DNA from: Roseburia sp.
Lineage (GTDB): Bacteria > Bacillota > Clostridia > Lachnospirales > Lachnospiraceae
DNA length: 64,000 nucleotides
Assembly: GCA_017937095.1 (NCBI GenBank)
Contig: JAGBEG010000002.1
Span: 62,001 to 126,000, forward strand
Direction: 5' to 3'
Shown here: in pieces, positions 43,950 to 53,959 of the stretch
How positions within the stretch are numbered: position 1 is the stretch's first letter
Layout: the number at the start of each line of letters is the position of its first letter
Program-made: the position numbers and the translations under genes
Notes under the pieces: model-generated
The model's input: the letters and a program-made list of their open reading frames with translations, nothing else
The model's database searches: none
Told to the model about the DNA's origin: nothing

Positions 43950-44135
43950 TTAAACTTCTTCTACTTTCACATACGGTGCGACCTTGCGAAGTGCGCCTGC
44001 TGTTGCAGCGTTGTCCGGCAGCTCAACTGTCTTGTACAGCTTTGTCAAGCCGAGCGCTTCGATGGTCTTCTTGTTCTTTGGAACAGCACCGATGGTTGAT
44101 TTTACTAATGTTACTTTCAGTTTCTTCTCTGCCAT
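43950..44135 (-). CDS. rpmD: 50S ribosomal protein L30
   Basis: 61 residues from the ATG at 44135 (MAEKKLKVTLVKS), with GGAGG eight bases upstream; an ATG five codons earlier overlaps the rpsE stop and has a worse site. Contains LVKSTIGAVPKNKKT, the conserved L30 core. Confidence 0.96.
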   Translation of the reverse strand: MAEKKLKVTLVKSTIGAVPKNKKTIEALGLTKLYKTVELPDNAATAGALRKVAPYVKVEEV

Positions 44136-44149
44136 CTTATATTCCTCCA

Positions 44150-44659
44150 TTAGCCTACGATCTCTTCTACGGACTTACCGCGAAGCTTTGCTACCTCTTC
44201 CGGAGACTTTAACTGGCTCAAAGCATTGATTGTAGCCAGAACAACGTTCTGCTTATTGTTGGAGCCTAAGGACTTGGTACGGATATTCTTGATACCTGCA
44301 AGCTCACATACGTTACGCGCAGGACCACCAGCGATGATACCAGTACCTTCCGGGGATTTCTTCAGCAATACAGAAGCTCCTGTATGCTTTCCTGTAACAT
44401 CATGTGTGATGCTGTCAACCTCATCAAGCTTTACAGTGATGAGCTTCTTCATGGCATCCTCTTTACCCTTACGGATTGCTTCCGGGATCTCGGCTGCCTT
44501 ACCTAAACCTGCACCAACATGGCCATTGCCATCGCCGACAACAACTAAAGCTGTAAAACGGAAGTTACGTCCACCTTTAACAACTTTTGTTACACGTTTG
44601 ATTGATACTACTTTTTCTTCTAACTCTAACTGACTAGCATCAATAATTTCACGTCTCAT
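44150..44659 (-). CDS. rpsE: 30S ribosomal protein S5
   Basis: 169 residues. Double-stranded-RNA-binding-like N domain ([19 protein letters not shown]) and C domain with [20 protein letters not shown]. Contributes to decoding accuracy. Confidence 0.97.
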   Translation of the reverse strand: MRREIIDASQLELEEKVVSIKRVTKVVKGGRNFRFTALVVVGDGNGHVGAGLGKAAEIPEAIRKGKEDAMKKLITVKLDEVDSITHDVTGKHTGASVLLKKSPEGTGIIAGGPARNVCELAGIKNIRTKSLGSNNKQNVVLATINALSQLKSPEEVAKLRGKSVEEIVG

Positions 44660-44676
44660 GTTTGCGTTTCCTCCTT

Positions 44677-45045
44677 CTAGAATTCTAATCCAGCTTCTCT
44701 TGCTGCTTCGGCTAAAGCCTTAACTTTTCCCTGATATATGAAACCGCCGCGATCAAATACAACCGTGTTAATACCCTTGTCTAATGCTTTCTTAGCGATT
44801 ACAGTACCAAGCTTTGCTGCTGCATCGACGTTGTTTGTCTTCTCCAGTTCTGCCTTTACGTCCTTGTCGAGCGTGGAAGCAGACACAAGTGTATTTCCGA
44901 CTGTATCATCAATAATCTGAGCGTACATATGATTATTACTTCTGAACACAGCCAGGCGTGGTCTCTCCGCAGTGCCTGCGAGATGATGACGCATTCTTCT
45001 ATGCTTATTTTCGCGAACTGCTGTTCTTGATTTCTTACTAACCAT
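44677..45045 (-). CDS. rplR: 50S ribosomal protein L18
   Basis: 122 residues: basic N terminus ([21 protein letters not shown]) and [20 protein letters not shown] near the end. Binds 5S rRNA with L5. Confidence 0.97.
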   Translation of the reverse strand: MVSKKSRTAVRENKHRRMRHHLAGTAERPRLAVFRSNNHMYAQIIDDTVGNTLVSASTLDKDVKAELEKTNNVDAAAKLGTVIAKKALDKGINTVVFDRGGFIYQGKVKALAEAAREAGLEF

Positions 45046-45063
45046 TTTTCGTCACTCCTTTAA

Positions 45064-45603
45064 TTATTTCTTACCAGTCTTACCAACTTTACGTCTGATA
45101 ACTTCATCAGCATACTTGATACCCTTGCCCTTATACGGTTCAGGTCTTCTCTTATCTCTGATTTCCGCTGCGTACTGGCCGACCTTCTCTTTATCGATAC
45201 CTGATACAATGATCTTGTTTCCGTCAACTTTGGATTCAAGTCCTTCCGGATCTGTCATCTCAACCGGATGAGAATAACCCAGGTTCAGAGTAAGGACTTT
45301 TCCAGACTTGGAAGCTCTGTAACCAACGCCGTTTACCTCGAGCTCCTTTGTATATCCCTCAGTTACACCAACAACCATGTTGTTGATTAATGTTCTTGTC
45401 AATCCGTGTAAGGACTTCATCTTCTTCAAATCGTTCGGTCTTGTAACGATAATCTCGCTGCCCTCTAATTTGATGTCCATCTCAGACGGAAGGGTTCTCT
45501 CCAGAGTTCCCTTAGGACCTTTTACAGTCACATGATTATTTTCTGCAATATCCACTGTAACACCAGCCGGAACTGCGATTGGCATTCTTCCTATACGTGA
45601 CAT
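45064..45603 (-). CDS. rplF: 50S ribosomal protein L6
   Basis: 179 residues beginning [15 protein letters not shown], with the C-terminal signature [16 protein letters not shown]. Lies near the sarcin-ricin loop. Confidence 0.97.
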   Translation of the reverse strand: MSRIGRMPIAVPAGVTVDIAENNHVTVKGPKGTLERTLPSEMDIKLEGSEIIVTRPNDLKKMKSLHGLTRTLINNMVVGVTEGYTKELEVNGVGYRASKSGKVLTLNLGYSHPVEMTDPEGLESKVDGNKIIVSGIDKEKVGQYAAEIRDKRRPEPYKGKGIKYADEVIRRKVGKTGKK

Positions 45604-45641
45604 GCCCGTACCTCCTAAAATTTTGCTTATTTATTGCGCCC

Positions 45642-45692
45642 GGAAGAACCGCAGGTTCTTCCAATTTTGTCCGTCCAATGACGGGCAAAATT
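45642..45692. repeat. palindrome pair in the rpsH-rplF gap
   Basis: GGAAGAACC (45642-45650), loop GCA, GGTTCTTCC (45654-45662), perfect. Directly adjoining: AATTTTGTCCGT (45663-45674), six-base loop, ACGGGCAAAATT (45681-45692) with one mismatch; its edge overlaps the rpsH stop codon. Confidence 0.7.
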
Positions 45693-46093
45693 TACCATAC
45701 AAATGCTAATACTTCTCCACCGACCTGAAGCTTTCTTGCTTCCTTGTCAGTGATGATACCCTGGTTTGTGGAAAGGATTGCGATTCCCAAACCGCCAAGT
45801 ACTCTCGGAAGCTCATCCTTGCCTGCGTATACGCGAAGTCCCGGCTTGGAGATTCTCTTGAGTCCTGTGATGATCTTCTCATTCTTGTCCGCACCGTACT
45901 TTAAGGTGATGCGGATTGTCTTAAAGTTACCATCTTCAACGATGTCGTATTTTGCGATGTATCCCTCATCTACAAGGATGTCAGCGATAGCAATTTTCAT
46001 CTTAGATGCAGGAACGTCAACTGTATCATGTTTCGCAGTGTTTGCATTACGGATTCTTGTAAGCATATCTGCAATTGGATCACTCGTAGTCAT
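45692..46093 (-). CDS. rpsH: 30S ribosomal protein S8
   Basis: 133 residues beginning [17 protein letters not shown] and ending in the conserved [10 protein letters not shown]8 binds helix 21 of 16S rRNA and in E. coli represses the spc operon. Confidence 0.97.
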   Translation of the reverse strand: MTTSDPIADMLTRIRNANTAKHDTVDVPASKMKIAIADILVDEGYIAKYDIVEDGNFKTIRITLKYGADKNEKIITGLKRISKPGLRVYAGKDELPRVLGGLGIAILSTNQGIITDKEARKLQVGGEVLAFVW

Positions 46094-46143
46094 GATGTAT
46101 ATTTCCTCCTTTTAATTGATTGCGGCCACATGCCGCAGGTCTT

Positions 46144-46329
46144 TTACCAGCTTGCTTTCTTAACGCCTGGTATCTGGCCCTTGTATGCTAACTCACGGAA
46201 ACATACTCTGCAGATTCCGTATTTTCTTAAAACAGAATGTGGACGACCACAAATTTTGCAACGTGTATAAGCTCTGGTAGAGAACTTTGGTTTGCGCTGC
46301 TGTTTTATTTTCATACTTGTTTTAGCCAT
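46144..46329 (-). CDS. rpsN: 30S ribosomal protein S14, zinc-binding type
   Basis: 61 residues. Cys pairs CKIC and CRVC bind zinc, the short form typical of Gram-positive bacteria. Ends in [15 protein letters not shown]. Confidence 0.97.
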   Translation of the reverse strand: MAKTSMKIKQQRKPKFSTRAYTRCKICGRPHSVLRKYGICRVCFRELAYKGQIPGVKKASW

Positions 46330-46345
46330 TAAGATTCCCTCCTAC

Positions 46346-46885
46346 TTATTTGGCAAATGGCATATTGAACTGTGCCAGTAATTCGCGAGCTTCTTCGTCT
46401 GTCTTAGCTGTGGTAACAAAGATGATATCCATACCACGAACCTTGTCAACCTTATCGTACTCGATTTCCGGGAAGATTAACTGCTCTTTGATTCCAAGTG
46501 CATAATTTCCACGACCGTCAAATGCGTTCGGGTTTACACCTCTGAAGTCACGTACACGAGGTAATGCTAAGTTGATCAAACGATCCATGAACTCATACAT
46601 CTTCTCGCCGCGTAACGTTGTCTTACATCCGATTGCCATACCTTCTCTGATCTTGAAGTTTGCAACGGAATTCTTTGCCTTGGTTGCAACCGCCTTCTGT
46701 CCTGTGATTGCTTCCATATCCTTGATAGCAGCCTCTAATAATTTGGCATTTTCCTTGGCTTCACCAACGCCCATGTTGACAACGATCTTGTCGAGCTTTG
46801 GCACTTCCATAATATTCTTATAACCGAATTTCTTGATCATAGCGTCTACGATCTCATTCTGGTACTGTTCTTTCAGTCTGCTCAC
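46346..46885 (-). CDS. rplE: 50S ribosomal protein L5
   Basis: 179 residues with the signature [21 protein letters not shown] block ([16 protein letters not shown]) and [10 protein letters not shown]. Binds 5S rRNA at the central protuberance. Confidence 0.97.
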   Translation of the reverse strand: MSRLKEQYQNEIVDAMIKKFGYKNIMEVPKLDKIVVNMGVGEAKENAKLLEAAIKDMEAITGQKAVATKAKNSVANFKIREGMAIGCKTTLRGEKMYEFMDRLINLALPRVRDFRGVNPNAFDGRGNYALGIKEQLIFPEIEYDKVDKVRGMDIIFVTTAKTDEEARELLAQFNMPFAK

Positions 46886-46907
46886 CTGATTGGCCTCCTC
46901 TCTTTAA

Positions 46908-47219
46908 TTAGTCGATTACTTCGCCTGTAGATTTTGCGAAACGTACCTTCTTGTCTCCGTCCATCTTGAAGCCGACACGGGTAGGCTTTCCGTTGTGAAG
47001 ATACATTACGTTAGAAATGTCGATCGGTCCTTCCTGGTGAATGATACCGCCCTGCTGGTTCTGCATGCTTGGCTTTGTATGCTTTGTCACCATGTTGACA
47101 CCCTCAACCAGTACTGTCCCTGCTTTTTTGTTTACAGCGATAACCTTGCCCTCGCTGTTGATATCTTTACCAGCGATAACTTTTACCATATCGCCTTTTT
47201 TAATTTTCATGGTTGCCAT
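46908..47219 (-). CDS. rplX: 50S ribosomal protein L24
   Basis: 103 residues. KOW motif at the N terminus ([19 protein letters not shown]). Early assembly initiator of the 50S subunit. GGAGG eight bases before the ATG at 47219. Confidence 0.97.
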   Translation of the reverse strand: MATMKIKKGDMVKVIAGKDINSEGKVIAVNKKAGTVLVEGVNMVTKHTKPSMQNQQGGIIHQEGPIDISNVMYLHNGKPTRVGFKMDGDKKVRFAKSTGEVID

Positions 47220-47231
47220 ATTCCGGTCCTC

Positions 47232-47600
47232 CTACAATACTTCCGGAGCTAAGGAAACAATCTTCATAAACTGTTTCTCACGAAGCTCTCTCGCTACTGG
47301 TCCAAAAATACGTGTTCCTCTCGGAGTCTTGTCATCCTTTATAATAACCGCTGCATTCTCATCAAACTTGATGTAAGAACCATCTTTACGACGCGCGCCC
47401 TTTACGGAACGAACAACTACAGCCTTCACAACGTCGCCCTTTTTAACAACACCGCCTGGTGTTGCATCTTTGACCGTAGCAACAATAACGTCACCAATAT
47501 TCGCATATCTTCTAGTAGATCCACCCATAACACGGATAACGAGCAGTTCTTTTGCTCCTGTGTTATCGGCTACCTTAAGTCTACTTTCCTGCTGTACCAT
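47232..47600 (-). CDS. rplN: 50S ribosomal protein L14
   Basis: 122 residues beginning [18 protein letters not shown] and containing [16 protein letters not shown]. Forms an intersubunit bridge. Confidence 0.97.
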   Translation of the reverse strand: MVQQESRLKVADNTGAKELLVIRVMGGSTRRYANIGDVIVATVKDATPGGVVKKGDVVKAVVVRSVKGARRKDGSYIKFDENAAVIIKDDKTPRGTRIFGPVARELREKQFMKIVSLAPEVL

Positions 47601-47618
47601 GCTTGTAGCCTCCTTTAA

Positions 47619-47876
47619 TTATTTTGCTCTTTCCATGATTTCTACAAGTCTCCATCTCTTATCCTTGGATAAAGGTCTTGTTTCCATTACTCTGACTTTG
47701 TCACCGATCTTGCACTCGTTATTCTCGTCATGAGCCTTTAATTTATATGTTTTCTTAACGATCTTGTTGTAGAGCGGATGTCTTACGTTATCCTGGATTG
47801 CAACAGTGATTGTCTTATCCATCTTGTCGCTGACAACAATACCAACACGTGTTTTTCTAAGATTTCTTTCTTCCAC
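47619..47876 (-). CDS. rpsQ: 30S ribosomal protein S17
   Basis: 85 residues; OB-fold protein with [19 protein letters not shown] and [19 protein letters not shown]. Confidence 0.97.
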   Translation of the reverse strand: MEERNLRKTRVGIVVSDKMDKTITVAIQDNVRHPLYNKIVKKTYKLKAHDENNECKIGDKVRVMETRPLSKDKRWRLVEIMERAK

Positions 47877-47902
47877 GACTGACTATTCTCCTTTCTGGAA
47901 TC

Positions 47903-48112
47903 CTACTGCGCAACTGTTTCTTTCTCAGTAATAATGGTCTGAATTCTCGCAATGTTCTTTCTTACTTCTTTGATTCTGCTTGTATTATCTAACTGATTGG
48001 TTGCGTTCTGGAATCTCAAATTGAAAAGTTCTTTTTTAGCCTCTACTAACTGTGCATGTAAATCTGCGACAGACTGGGTTTTTAATTCTTCTAAATATTT
48101 ACTAGTTTTCAT
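47903..48112 (-). CDS. rpmC: 50S ribosomal protein L29
   Basis: 69 residues from the ATG at 48112 ([11 protein letters not shown]), overlapping the rplP end by 11 bp; an ATG three codons earlier is deeper in rplP. Two-helix hairpin with [16 protein letters not shown]. Lies at the exit tunnel and helps dock trigger factor and SRP. Confidence 0.96.
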   Translation of the reverse strand: MKTSKYLEELKTQSVADLHAQLVEAKKELFNLRFQNATNQLDNTSRIKEVRKNIARIQTIITEKETVAQ

Positions 48113-48539
48113 TTGATACACCGCCTTCTAAATCCGCACGAGAAACTACTTTACATTTGCAAGGTAATTTGTGTGTAGCAAGACGTAACGCTTCTCTCGC
48201 AACGTCTTCCGGGACACCGGAGATTTCAAATAATACACGACCTGGTTTCACAACTGCTACCCAGTACTCTAAGGAACCCTTTCCGGAACCCATTCGAGTC
48301 TCTGCCGGCTTTGCAGTTACTGGCTTATCCGGGAAAATCTTGATCCAGATTTTACCGCCACGCTTCACGTAACGTGTCATAGCGATACGGGCTGCCTCGA
48401 TCTGGTTAGAACGAATCCAGCACGGCTCTAAAGCAACGATACCATACTCACCATTGCTGATTGTGTTTCCTCTGGTTGCCTTTCCTGTCATGGAACCGCG
48501 GAACTGTTTTCTATGCTTTACTCTCTTTGGCATTAACAT
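48102..48539 (-). CDS. rplP: 50S ribosomal protein L16
   Basis: 145 residues. The start [15 protein letters not shown] at 48539 shares one base with the rpsC stop codon (TAATG) and has GGGGGAG seven bases upstream. Conserved [19 protein letters not shown] and the end [11 protein letters not shown]. Needed for A-site tRNA accommodation. Confidence 0.97.
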   Translation of the reverse strand: MLMPKRVKHRKQFRGSMTGKATRGNTISNGEYGIVALEPCWIRSNQIEAARIAMTRYVKRGGKIWIKIFPDKPVTAKPAETRMGSGKGSLEYWVAVVKPGRVLFEISGVPEDVAREALRLATHKLPCKCKVVSRADLEGGVSNEN

Positions 48540-49195
48540 TAGTTAGCTCCCCCTTCCTTATTTCCCTTTACAGGAAGTACTTCGCCCTTGTAGATCCATA
48601 CCTTAACGCCGACTTTGCCGTATGTGGTATCTGCCTCGGCAAATCCGTAATCGATGTCTGCTCTTAAGGTCTGAAGCGGAATCGTACCCTCAGAGTAGAA
48701 CTCTGTACGAGCCATATCAGCTCCGCCAAGACGTCCGGAACAGGATGTCTTAATACCCTTTGCGCCAGCCTTCATGGTTCTTCCCATGCAGGACTTCATT
48801 GCTCTACGGAAAGAAACACGGTTCTCTAACTGTAATGCAATGTTCTCAGCTACTAACTGAGCGTCGCGGTCCGGTCTCTTTACTTCCTTGATGTCTACAA
48901 CTAACTTCTTGTCTGTGAACTTCTGAACCTCGCCCTTGATCTTCTCGATCTCAGCGCCGCCCTTACCGATAACAACGCCCGGCTTTGCGGTGTAGATGAT
49001 AACCTTCACACGGTCAGATGCTCTCTCAATCTCAATCTTGGAAACGCCTGCTGCGTATAACTTCTTCTTAAGATAAGTTCTGATATTGTAGTCTTCCACT
49101 AACAAATCTGCGAAATCTGCTTCCGCATACCATTTAGAGTCCCAATCCTTGATTACGCCGACTCTTAAGCCATGTGGATTAACTTTCTGTCCCAT
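48539..49195 (-). CDS. rpsC: 30S ribosomal protein S3
   Basis: 218 residues: KH domain ([18 protein letters not shown]) and C-terminal domain with [19 protein letters not shown]. Part of the mRNA entry channel helicase. Confidence 0.97.
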   Translation of the reverse strand: MGQKVNPHGLRVGVIKDWDSKWYAEADFADLLVEDYNIRTYLKKKLYAAGVSKIEIERASDRVKVIIYTAKPGVVIGKGGAEIEKIKGEVQKFTDKKLVVDIKEVKRPDRDAQLVAENIALQLENRVSFRRAMKSCMGRTMKAGAKGIKTSCSGRLGGADMARTEFYSEGTIPLQTLRADIDYGFAEADTTYGKVGVKVWIYKGEVLPVKGNKEGGAN

Positions 49196-49207
49196 AATTG
49201 ACCTCCT

Positions 49208-49603
49208 TTATTTCTCGTCCAGCACGATTGTGATGTGGCTCATTCTCTTCTCGATTCTGTAAGCCCTGCCCTGTGCTCTCGGTCTGATTCTCTTCATTGT
49301 CGGTCCCTTGTTTGCGTAGCACTCTGCAACGTAAAGGTTCTCCGCCTTGTAATTCTTCTCCGGATAATTGTTCTCAGCATTTGCGATTGCTGACTCTAAC
49401 AGCTTCTTAACCAAGCTGGAAGCATAACGCGGATTGTATGTTACGATAGCAAGTGCTGTCTGTACATCCTTTCCACGGATTGCATCTAATACGAAGCAAG
49501 CTTTCTGAACAGACACTCTTGCATAAGATAACTTAGCGGAAGGTCTGGTATCTTTTACTTCATTTCTCTCTCTCTTAATCTGACTTCTATGTCCCTTAGC
49601 CAT
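49208..49603 (-). CDS. rplV: 50S ribosomal protein L22
   Basis: 131 residues; lines the exit tunnel, with the loop region CYANKGPTMKRIRPRAQGRA. Slightly longer N terminus (MAKGHRSQIKRERNEVKD) than the E. coli protein, as in other clostridia. Confidence 0.97.
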   Translation of the reverse strand: MAKGHRSQIKRERNEVKDTRPSAKLSYARVSVQKACFVLDAIRGKDVQTALAIVTYNPRYASSLVKKLLESAIANAENNYPEKNYKAENLYVAECYANKGPTMKRIRPRAQGRAYRIEKRMSHITIVLDEK

Positions 49604-49632
49604 GGATGAAACCTCCTTTCAAAAAATGTATC

Positions 49633-49914
49633 TTATCTAACGCCTGATTTCTTTTCGTCTTTTCCATGTCCTCTGTAAGTTCTTGTAGCAACGAACTCAC
49701 CAAGCTTATGTCCAACCATATCCTCTGTCACATATACCGGTACATGCTTTCTTCCGTCATGCACAGCGATGGTAAGACCAACGAACTGTGGGAAGATGGT
49801 AGAACGACGTGACCATGTCTTGATAACGCTCTTGTCGCCAGATGCGTTCATAGCGTCTACTTTTTTCAGTAAGCTTTCATCTGCAAATGGTCCTTTTTTT
49901 AATGAACGAGCCAT
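49633..49914 (-). CDS. rpsS: 30S ribosomal protein S19
   Basis: 93 residues: [18 protein letters not shown] and [16 protein letters not shown] are family signatures. Head protein forming a heterodimer with S13. Confidence 0.97.
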   Translation of the reverse strand: MARSLKKGPFADESLLKKVDAMNASGDKSVIKTWSRRSTIFPQFVGLTIAVHDGRKHVPVYVTEDMVGHKLGEFVATRTYRGHGKDEKKSGVR

Positions 49915-50055
49915 AATTTACCTCCTAATATTATCAGTCCTTTACACGCACCCACGTGTTTCCTCGGACTCAAAAACCTTAGTTATTATATCAGAGTTTA
50001 CAGGAAGAATCAATACCTAATTCTCCCTGTCGCTCTGAAACATTTTAGATTGCCG

Positions 50056-50120
50056 GGGAGAATTGCCAGAGCAATTCTCCCGAGCGATTAAATAATTTCG
50101 CAGAAATTATTTAATCGCTC
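50056..50120. repeat. abutting perfect palindromes at the end of rplB
   Basis: GGGAGAATTGC (50056-50066), loop CAGA, GCAATTCTCCC (50071-50081), immediately followed by GAGCGATTAAATAATTT (50082-50098), loop CGCAG and its perfect 17-bp complement (50104-50120). The second arm contains the last codons and stop codon of rplB. No T-run follows and the downstream genes are co-transcribed. The rest of the 192-bp gap shows no gene. Confidence 0.8.
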
Positions 50121-50952
50121 TTCCGTCTCTGCGTCTTACGATCAGCTTGTTAGAAGACTTGTTCTTCTTTCTGGTCTTAAGACCAAGAGCAGGCTTGCCC
50201 CACGGTGTACATGGACCCGGACGTCCGATCGGCGCACGTCCCTCACCACCACCATGTGGATGGTCATTCGGGTTCATAACGGAACCACGGACTGTCGGGC
50301 GAACGCCCATGTGACGCTTACGTCCTGCCTTACCGATGTTTACAAGGTTGTGGTCACCATTTCCGATGACACCGATGGTTGCGCGGCAATTCAGCGGAAC
50401 CATACGCATCTCGCCGGACGGAAGACGTAAGGTTGCGTACTTGCCTTCCTTCGCCATGAGCTGTGCGCTCATACCAGCGGAACGAACCATCTGTCCGCCC
50501 TTGCCCGGATGCAGCTCGATGTTGTGTACCTGTGTACCTACCGGAATATTCTCAAGCGGCAAGCAGTTGCCGACACGAACCTCTGCCTCTGCACCACTCA
50601 TAACGGTCATACCGTCTGTCAGTCCAGCCGGAGCGAGGATATATGCCTTCTCACCGTCTGCGTAGCAGATCAGTGCGATATTCGCAGTTCTGTTCGGATC
50701 GTACTCGATACCGATAACCTTTGCCGGAATACCGTCCTTGCTGTTTCTCTTAAAGTCGATGATTCTGTATTTTCTTCTGTTTCCACCGCCGTGATGTCTG
50801 ACAGTGATCTTACCCTGATTGTTACGACCAGCGTTCTTCTTCAAAGAAGTGGTGAGTGATTTCTCTGGTGTTGTCTTTGTAATCTCGGAGAAATCGGAGC
50901 CAGTCATATTTCTTCTGGAAGGTGTATATGGGTTATATGTCTTAATTCCCAT
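50107..50952 (-). CDS. rplB: 50S ribosomal protein L2
   Basis: 281 residues. Central core of the peptidyl transferase region; the conserved block [19 protein letters not shown] with its essential His is present. The last residues (RRRDGRAIK) are encoded inside a 17-bp palindrome. Confidence 0.98.
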   Translation of the reverse strand: MGIKTYNPYTPSRRNMTGSDFSEITKTTPEKSLTTSLKKNAGRNNQGKITVRHHGGGNRRKYRIIDFKRNSKDGIPAKVIGIEYDPNRTANIALICYADGEKAYILAPAGLTDGMTVMSGAEAEVRVGNCLPLENIPVGTQVHNIELHPGKGGQMVRSAGMSAQLMAKEGKYATLRLPSGEMRMVPLNCRATIGVIGNGDHNLVNIGKAGRKRHMGVRPTVRGSVMNPNDHPHGGGEGRAPIGRPGPCTPWGKPALGLKTRKKNKSSNKLIVRRRDGRAIK

Positions 50953-51011
50953 TGTTGGTTCTCCTTTCGATGTTTGTTATCGCGCATCGCTGCGCCTAGG
51001 TTGCTATCGCT

Positions 51012-51311
51012 TTACAGACCTGCGAAGATCTCAATGTCCTTGCTGTCTGCTGTCAAAGTAACGATAGCTTTCTTGGTCTTAGCAGTCTTGCCGACTACCA
51101 TACCGCGTCTCTTATTCTTGCCGTCCATGTTCATCGTGTTTACGCTGGCAACCTTTGTGCCCTCGAACATCTTCTCGACTGCTTCCTTGATCATGGACTT
51201 GTTTGCTTCCGGATGAACTAAGAAGGTATACTTCTTCTCAGCCATAGCCGCCATGCTCTTCTCTGTTACTACCGGTTTGAGGATTACATCATAATACTGT
51301 ACGTTTGCCAT
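51012..51311 (-). CDS. rplW: 50S ribosomal protein L23
   Basis: 99 residues with [20 protein letters not shown]. Exit-site protein binding trigger factor and SRP. Its ATG shares one base with the rplD stop codon (TAATG). Confidence 0.97.
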   Translation of the reverse strand: MANVQYYDVILKPVVTEKSMAAMAEKKYTFLVHPEANKSMIKEAVEKMFEGTKVASVNTMNMDGKNKRRGMVVGKTAKTKKAIVTLTADSKDIEIFAGL

Positions 51312-51931
51312 TATGCATACACCTCCTCGATTGTCTTTACAGCGTCCTTTGTTACAACAACTGTGTCATACTTTAATACGTCAAATACGTTCAGCTCGTT
51401 TGTCTGAGCGGTCTTTACGGTCGGCACATTGCTTGCAGACTTGATTACGTTTACATCCATGTCATTTAATACAACAAGCGCCTTCTCAAGCTTAAGGTTA
51501 TTCATAACCTCAACGAACTTCTTGGTCTTGATCTCATCAAACTTTAACTCATCAAGAACGATGAACTTGTTCTCAGAAACTCTTGATGCCAGAGCAGACT
51601 TTAACGCCGCTCTCTTCTCTTTCTTATTGAGCTTGAAAGAGTAGTCTCTCGGTACCGGAGCGAATACTACGCCACCGTGTGTCCACTGCGGAGCTCTGGT
51701 CGAACCCTGTCTTGCATGTCCGGTTCCCTTCTGTCTCCATGGTTTTCTACCACCACCGCTTACTTCGGAACGTGTCTTAGCCTTCTGCGTTCCCTGACGG
51801 TTGTTTGCAAGCTGCTGAAGCACTGCCATGTGTACTAAATGCTCATTTACTTCTACTCCGAAGATAGCGTCATTTAATTCCAGGCTGTCAACTTCCTTGC
51901 CTTCCATATTATAAACAGCTACTTTAGCCAT
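51311..51931 (-). CDS. rplD: 50S ribosomal protein L4
   Basis: 206 residues. Tunnel loop with the conserved [20 protein letters not shown] and [15 protein letters not shown]. In E. coli L4 represses the S10 operon; whether it does so here is unknown. Confidence 0.97.
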   Translation of the reverse strand: MAKVAVYNMEGKEVDSLELNDAIFGVEVNEHLVHMAVLQQLANNRQGTQKAKTRSEVSGGGRKPWRQKGTGHARQGSTRAPQWTHGGVVFAPVPRDYSFKLNKKEKRAALKSALASRVSENKFIVLDELKFDEIKTKKFVEVMNNLKLEKALVVLNDMDVNVIKSASNVPTVKTAQTNELNVFDVLKYDTVVVTKDAVKTIEEVYA

Positions 51932-51960
51932 CGTTTAGTTCCTCCTTTCCTAATCGAGCA

Positions 51961-52644
51961 CTATTTACCAGCTTTTACTGTTTCTTTGATTGTTACTAAG
52001 CACTTCTTAGCGCCCGGTACGGCACCTTTTACTAAAAGCAGGTTGTTCTCTGCGTCAACTCTTACAACCTCAAGATTCTGGGTTGTTACCTTTACGCTGC
52101 CCATATGTCCAGGCATTCCTTTTCCCTTGAATACACGGCTCGGTGAGGAGCATGCACCATTGGAACCCTGATGACGATGGAACTTGGAACCGTGAGCCAT
52201 AGGACCTCTGTGCTGTCCCAATCTCTTGATAGCGCCCTGGAAACCTTTTCCTTTGGAAATTGCAGTTGCGTCGATCTTGTCGCCCTCTGCAAAGATATCC
52301 GCCTTGATGACATCGCCAAGATTGTACTCGTCAGCGTTCTCGAACTTGAACTCTCTGACAAATCTCTTGCCGGACACGCCAGCCTTTGCAAAGTGTCCCA
52401 TCTCAGCCTTATTTACGCCATGTCTGTTTCTGATTTCTTTCTTGCCGTTCGCATCCTTGCTGACAACCTTTTCCTTCTTGTCAACGAATGCAACCTGCAC
52501 TGCGCTGTATCCGTCATTCTCTACCGTCTTGACCTGTGTTACAGAACAAGGACCAGCTTCCAATACAGTAACCGGTACTAATACGCCGTCTGCATTGAAG
52601 ATCTGAGTCATTCCGACTTTTGTTGCTAAAATCGCTTTCTTCAT
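51961..52644 (-). CDS. rplC: 50S ribosomal protein L3
   Basis: 227 residues from the ATG at 52644 ([16 protein letters not shown]) behind GGAGG; the upstream in-frame extension has no family match. Signature [20 protein letters not shown] with the Gln/His-rich tip near the peptidyl transferase centre. Confidence 0.97.
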   Translation of the reverse strand: MKKAILATKVGMTQIFNADGVLVPVTVLEAGPCSVTQVKTVENDGYSAVQVAFVDKKEKVVSKDANGKKEIRNRHGVNKAEMGHFAKAGVSGKRFVREFKFENADEYNLGDVIKADIFAEGDKIDATAISKGKGFQGAIKRLGQHRGPMAHGSKFHRHQGSNGACSSPSRVFKGKGMPGHMGSVKVTTQNLEVVRVDAENNLLLVKGAVPGAKKCLVTIKETVKAGK

Positions 52645-52825
52645 ACTTTTACCTCCTGTTTTCTCTACAGCGGAACGCTTCATGCCCAAATCCTTGGGGT
52701 AGCGGAACCGTTCATCCTAGAAAGTCCATATAAGTGGAATGAGGAGTTTATCACTACCTAATTGCTTCTATATAAAACCCTTCAGGATATTTTCTTAATT
52801 AAGATGCTATTGGGATGAAAAATAC
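52645..52825 (-). other. rpsJ-rplC spacer
   Basis: 181 bp without a gene. Minus-strand features are a perfect 12-bp palindrome TCTTAATTAAGA and a hairpin CCCAA/TTGGG near the rplC end. No T-run that would end transcription. Confidence 0.5.
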
Positions 52826-53143
52826 TTATTTATTCTTCATCTTGATATCGATGTAAACACCTGCCGGCATCTCAAGGCGGGATAACGCATCAACCGTCTT
52901 CTGGGTTGGCGTAACGATATCGATCAGTCTCTTATGAGTCCTCTGCTCGAACTGCTCACGGGAATCCTTATACTTGTGAGTTGCTCTTAAGATCGTAACA
53001 ACTTCCTTCTTCGTAGGAAGAGGCACCGGTCCGCTCACCTGTGATCCGTTCTTCTTTACAGTTTCGATGATTTTCTGTGCTGATGAATCAACCAACTTGT
53101 GATCATAAGCCTTCAGAGTGATTCTCATTACTTGACTTGCCAT
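52826..53143 (-). CDS. rpsJ: 30S ribosomal protein S10
   Basis: 105 residues beginning [17 protein letters not shown], with [20 protein letters not shown]. Also the NusE transcription factor. First gene of the superoperon; a start five codons downstream ([10 protein letters not shown]) is possible, but the longer form is usual in this family. GGAGG lies eleven bases before the ATG. Confidence 0.97.
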   Translation of the reverse strand: MASQVMRITLKAYDHKLVDSSAQKIIETVKKNGSQVSGPVPLPTKKEVVTILRATHKYKDSREQFEQRTHKRLIDIVTPTQKTVDALSRLEMPAGVYIDIKMKNK

Positions 53144-53518
53144 AAAAAAAGTCGCCTCCTTTTCGCACTTTTAACAAGCGATTCTATCGCTTTGCGTACG
53201 ACAAGCGGTGACTGCACACATACCCGCGTGTATCGTAAAGCTGCGCTCTCCGATTGATACCTGCAAGCAGATATCTACACGCTTTCCTACCTTCTGTAGA
53301 TCTTATTCGTGATACAGTGACTTGTCGCCAGTTTCCTAACTTGACATTCGCTCCACGGAAAACCTGCAATCTCTGCAGCAACCTCACGCTTCAACGCTAT
53401 CAATGTCACAGCAATGCTTAGTATACACGATGAATCCGGCAAATGCAAGGATTTTTTTGACATTTTTGCATTTTTTCCGATACAACGCCACAGAAGGTGT
53501 TTCTTCTATATTATATTG
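53144..53518 (-). promoter_or_regulatory. S10 superoperon promoter and long leader
   Basis: Minus strand TTGCAT (53443-53448), 17-bp spacer, TATACT (53420-53425). Transcription would start near 53413, giving a leader of about 270 nt before rpsJ. The leader has several short stems (for example CTGC/GCAG near 53255, GCGATT region near 53175) and may be a ribosomal-protein-binding leader, but I recognise no described structure. No gene seen. Confidence 0.5.
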
Positions 53519-53959
53519 TTACCCGGCAATCCGTTCCACCAGTCTCATTACCGCCGCAAGAATATTCGCTCCCAGATAAAAGCCAAACGCCATGAGCAGC
53601 GCATAACCGATGATCGCCACGCGGTTCTCTTTTTGGTATTCATTATAGTTCAAGATCTGCGCCCAGCATTTTCCCTGACATCCCGGACAGGAAAAACGCT
53701 TTGCCGCATAGGAATACACCGGAGAATTGTCGCATACCGCGCCGTGAAGCTTTGTCCTGGCTTTTGAACGGGATTTCATCGCATTACTTTTCAAAAACTC
53801 CTCCACCGGCACGTCATATTCCGTTCCACAATGCTCACATCTGACACGAAACACAAAACCCGATGCAATCACTTTCGCTCTCGCTCTTTTGTAAAACAGC
53901 CGGATACAGGTCAGTCCCCATATTGCCAGCAAAGAAACGCCTATAATTGTTACGATCAC
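53519..53959 (-). CDS. membrane protein with zinc-ribbon-like cysteines
   Basis: 146 residues. One helix at the N terminus (about 3-22), a middle part with CEHCGTEYDVPVEEF and CPGCQGKCW, a zinc-ribbon-like arrangement of Cys pairs, and a second helix near the C terminus (about 115-137). The cysteine-rich part is between the helices, and its side of the membrane cannot be told. The ATG overlaps the stop codon of the DUF2339 gene by 4 bp, so the two proteins probably act together. Confidence 0.75.
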   Translation of the reverse strand: MIVTIIGVSLLAIWGLTCIRLFYKRARAKVIASGFVFRVRCEHCGTEYDVPVEEFLKSNAMKSRSKARTKLHGAVCDNSPVYSYAAKRFSCPGCQGKCWAQILNYNEYQKENRVAIIGYALLMAFGFYLGANILAAVMRLVERIAG

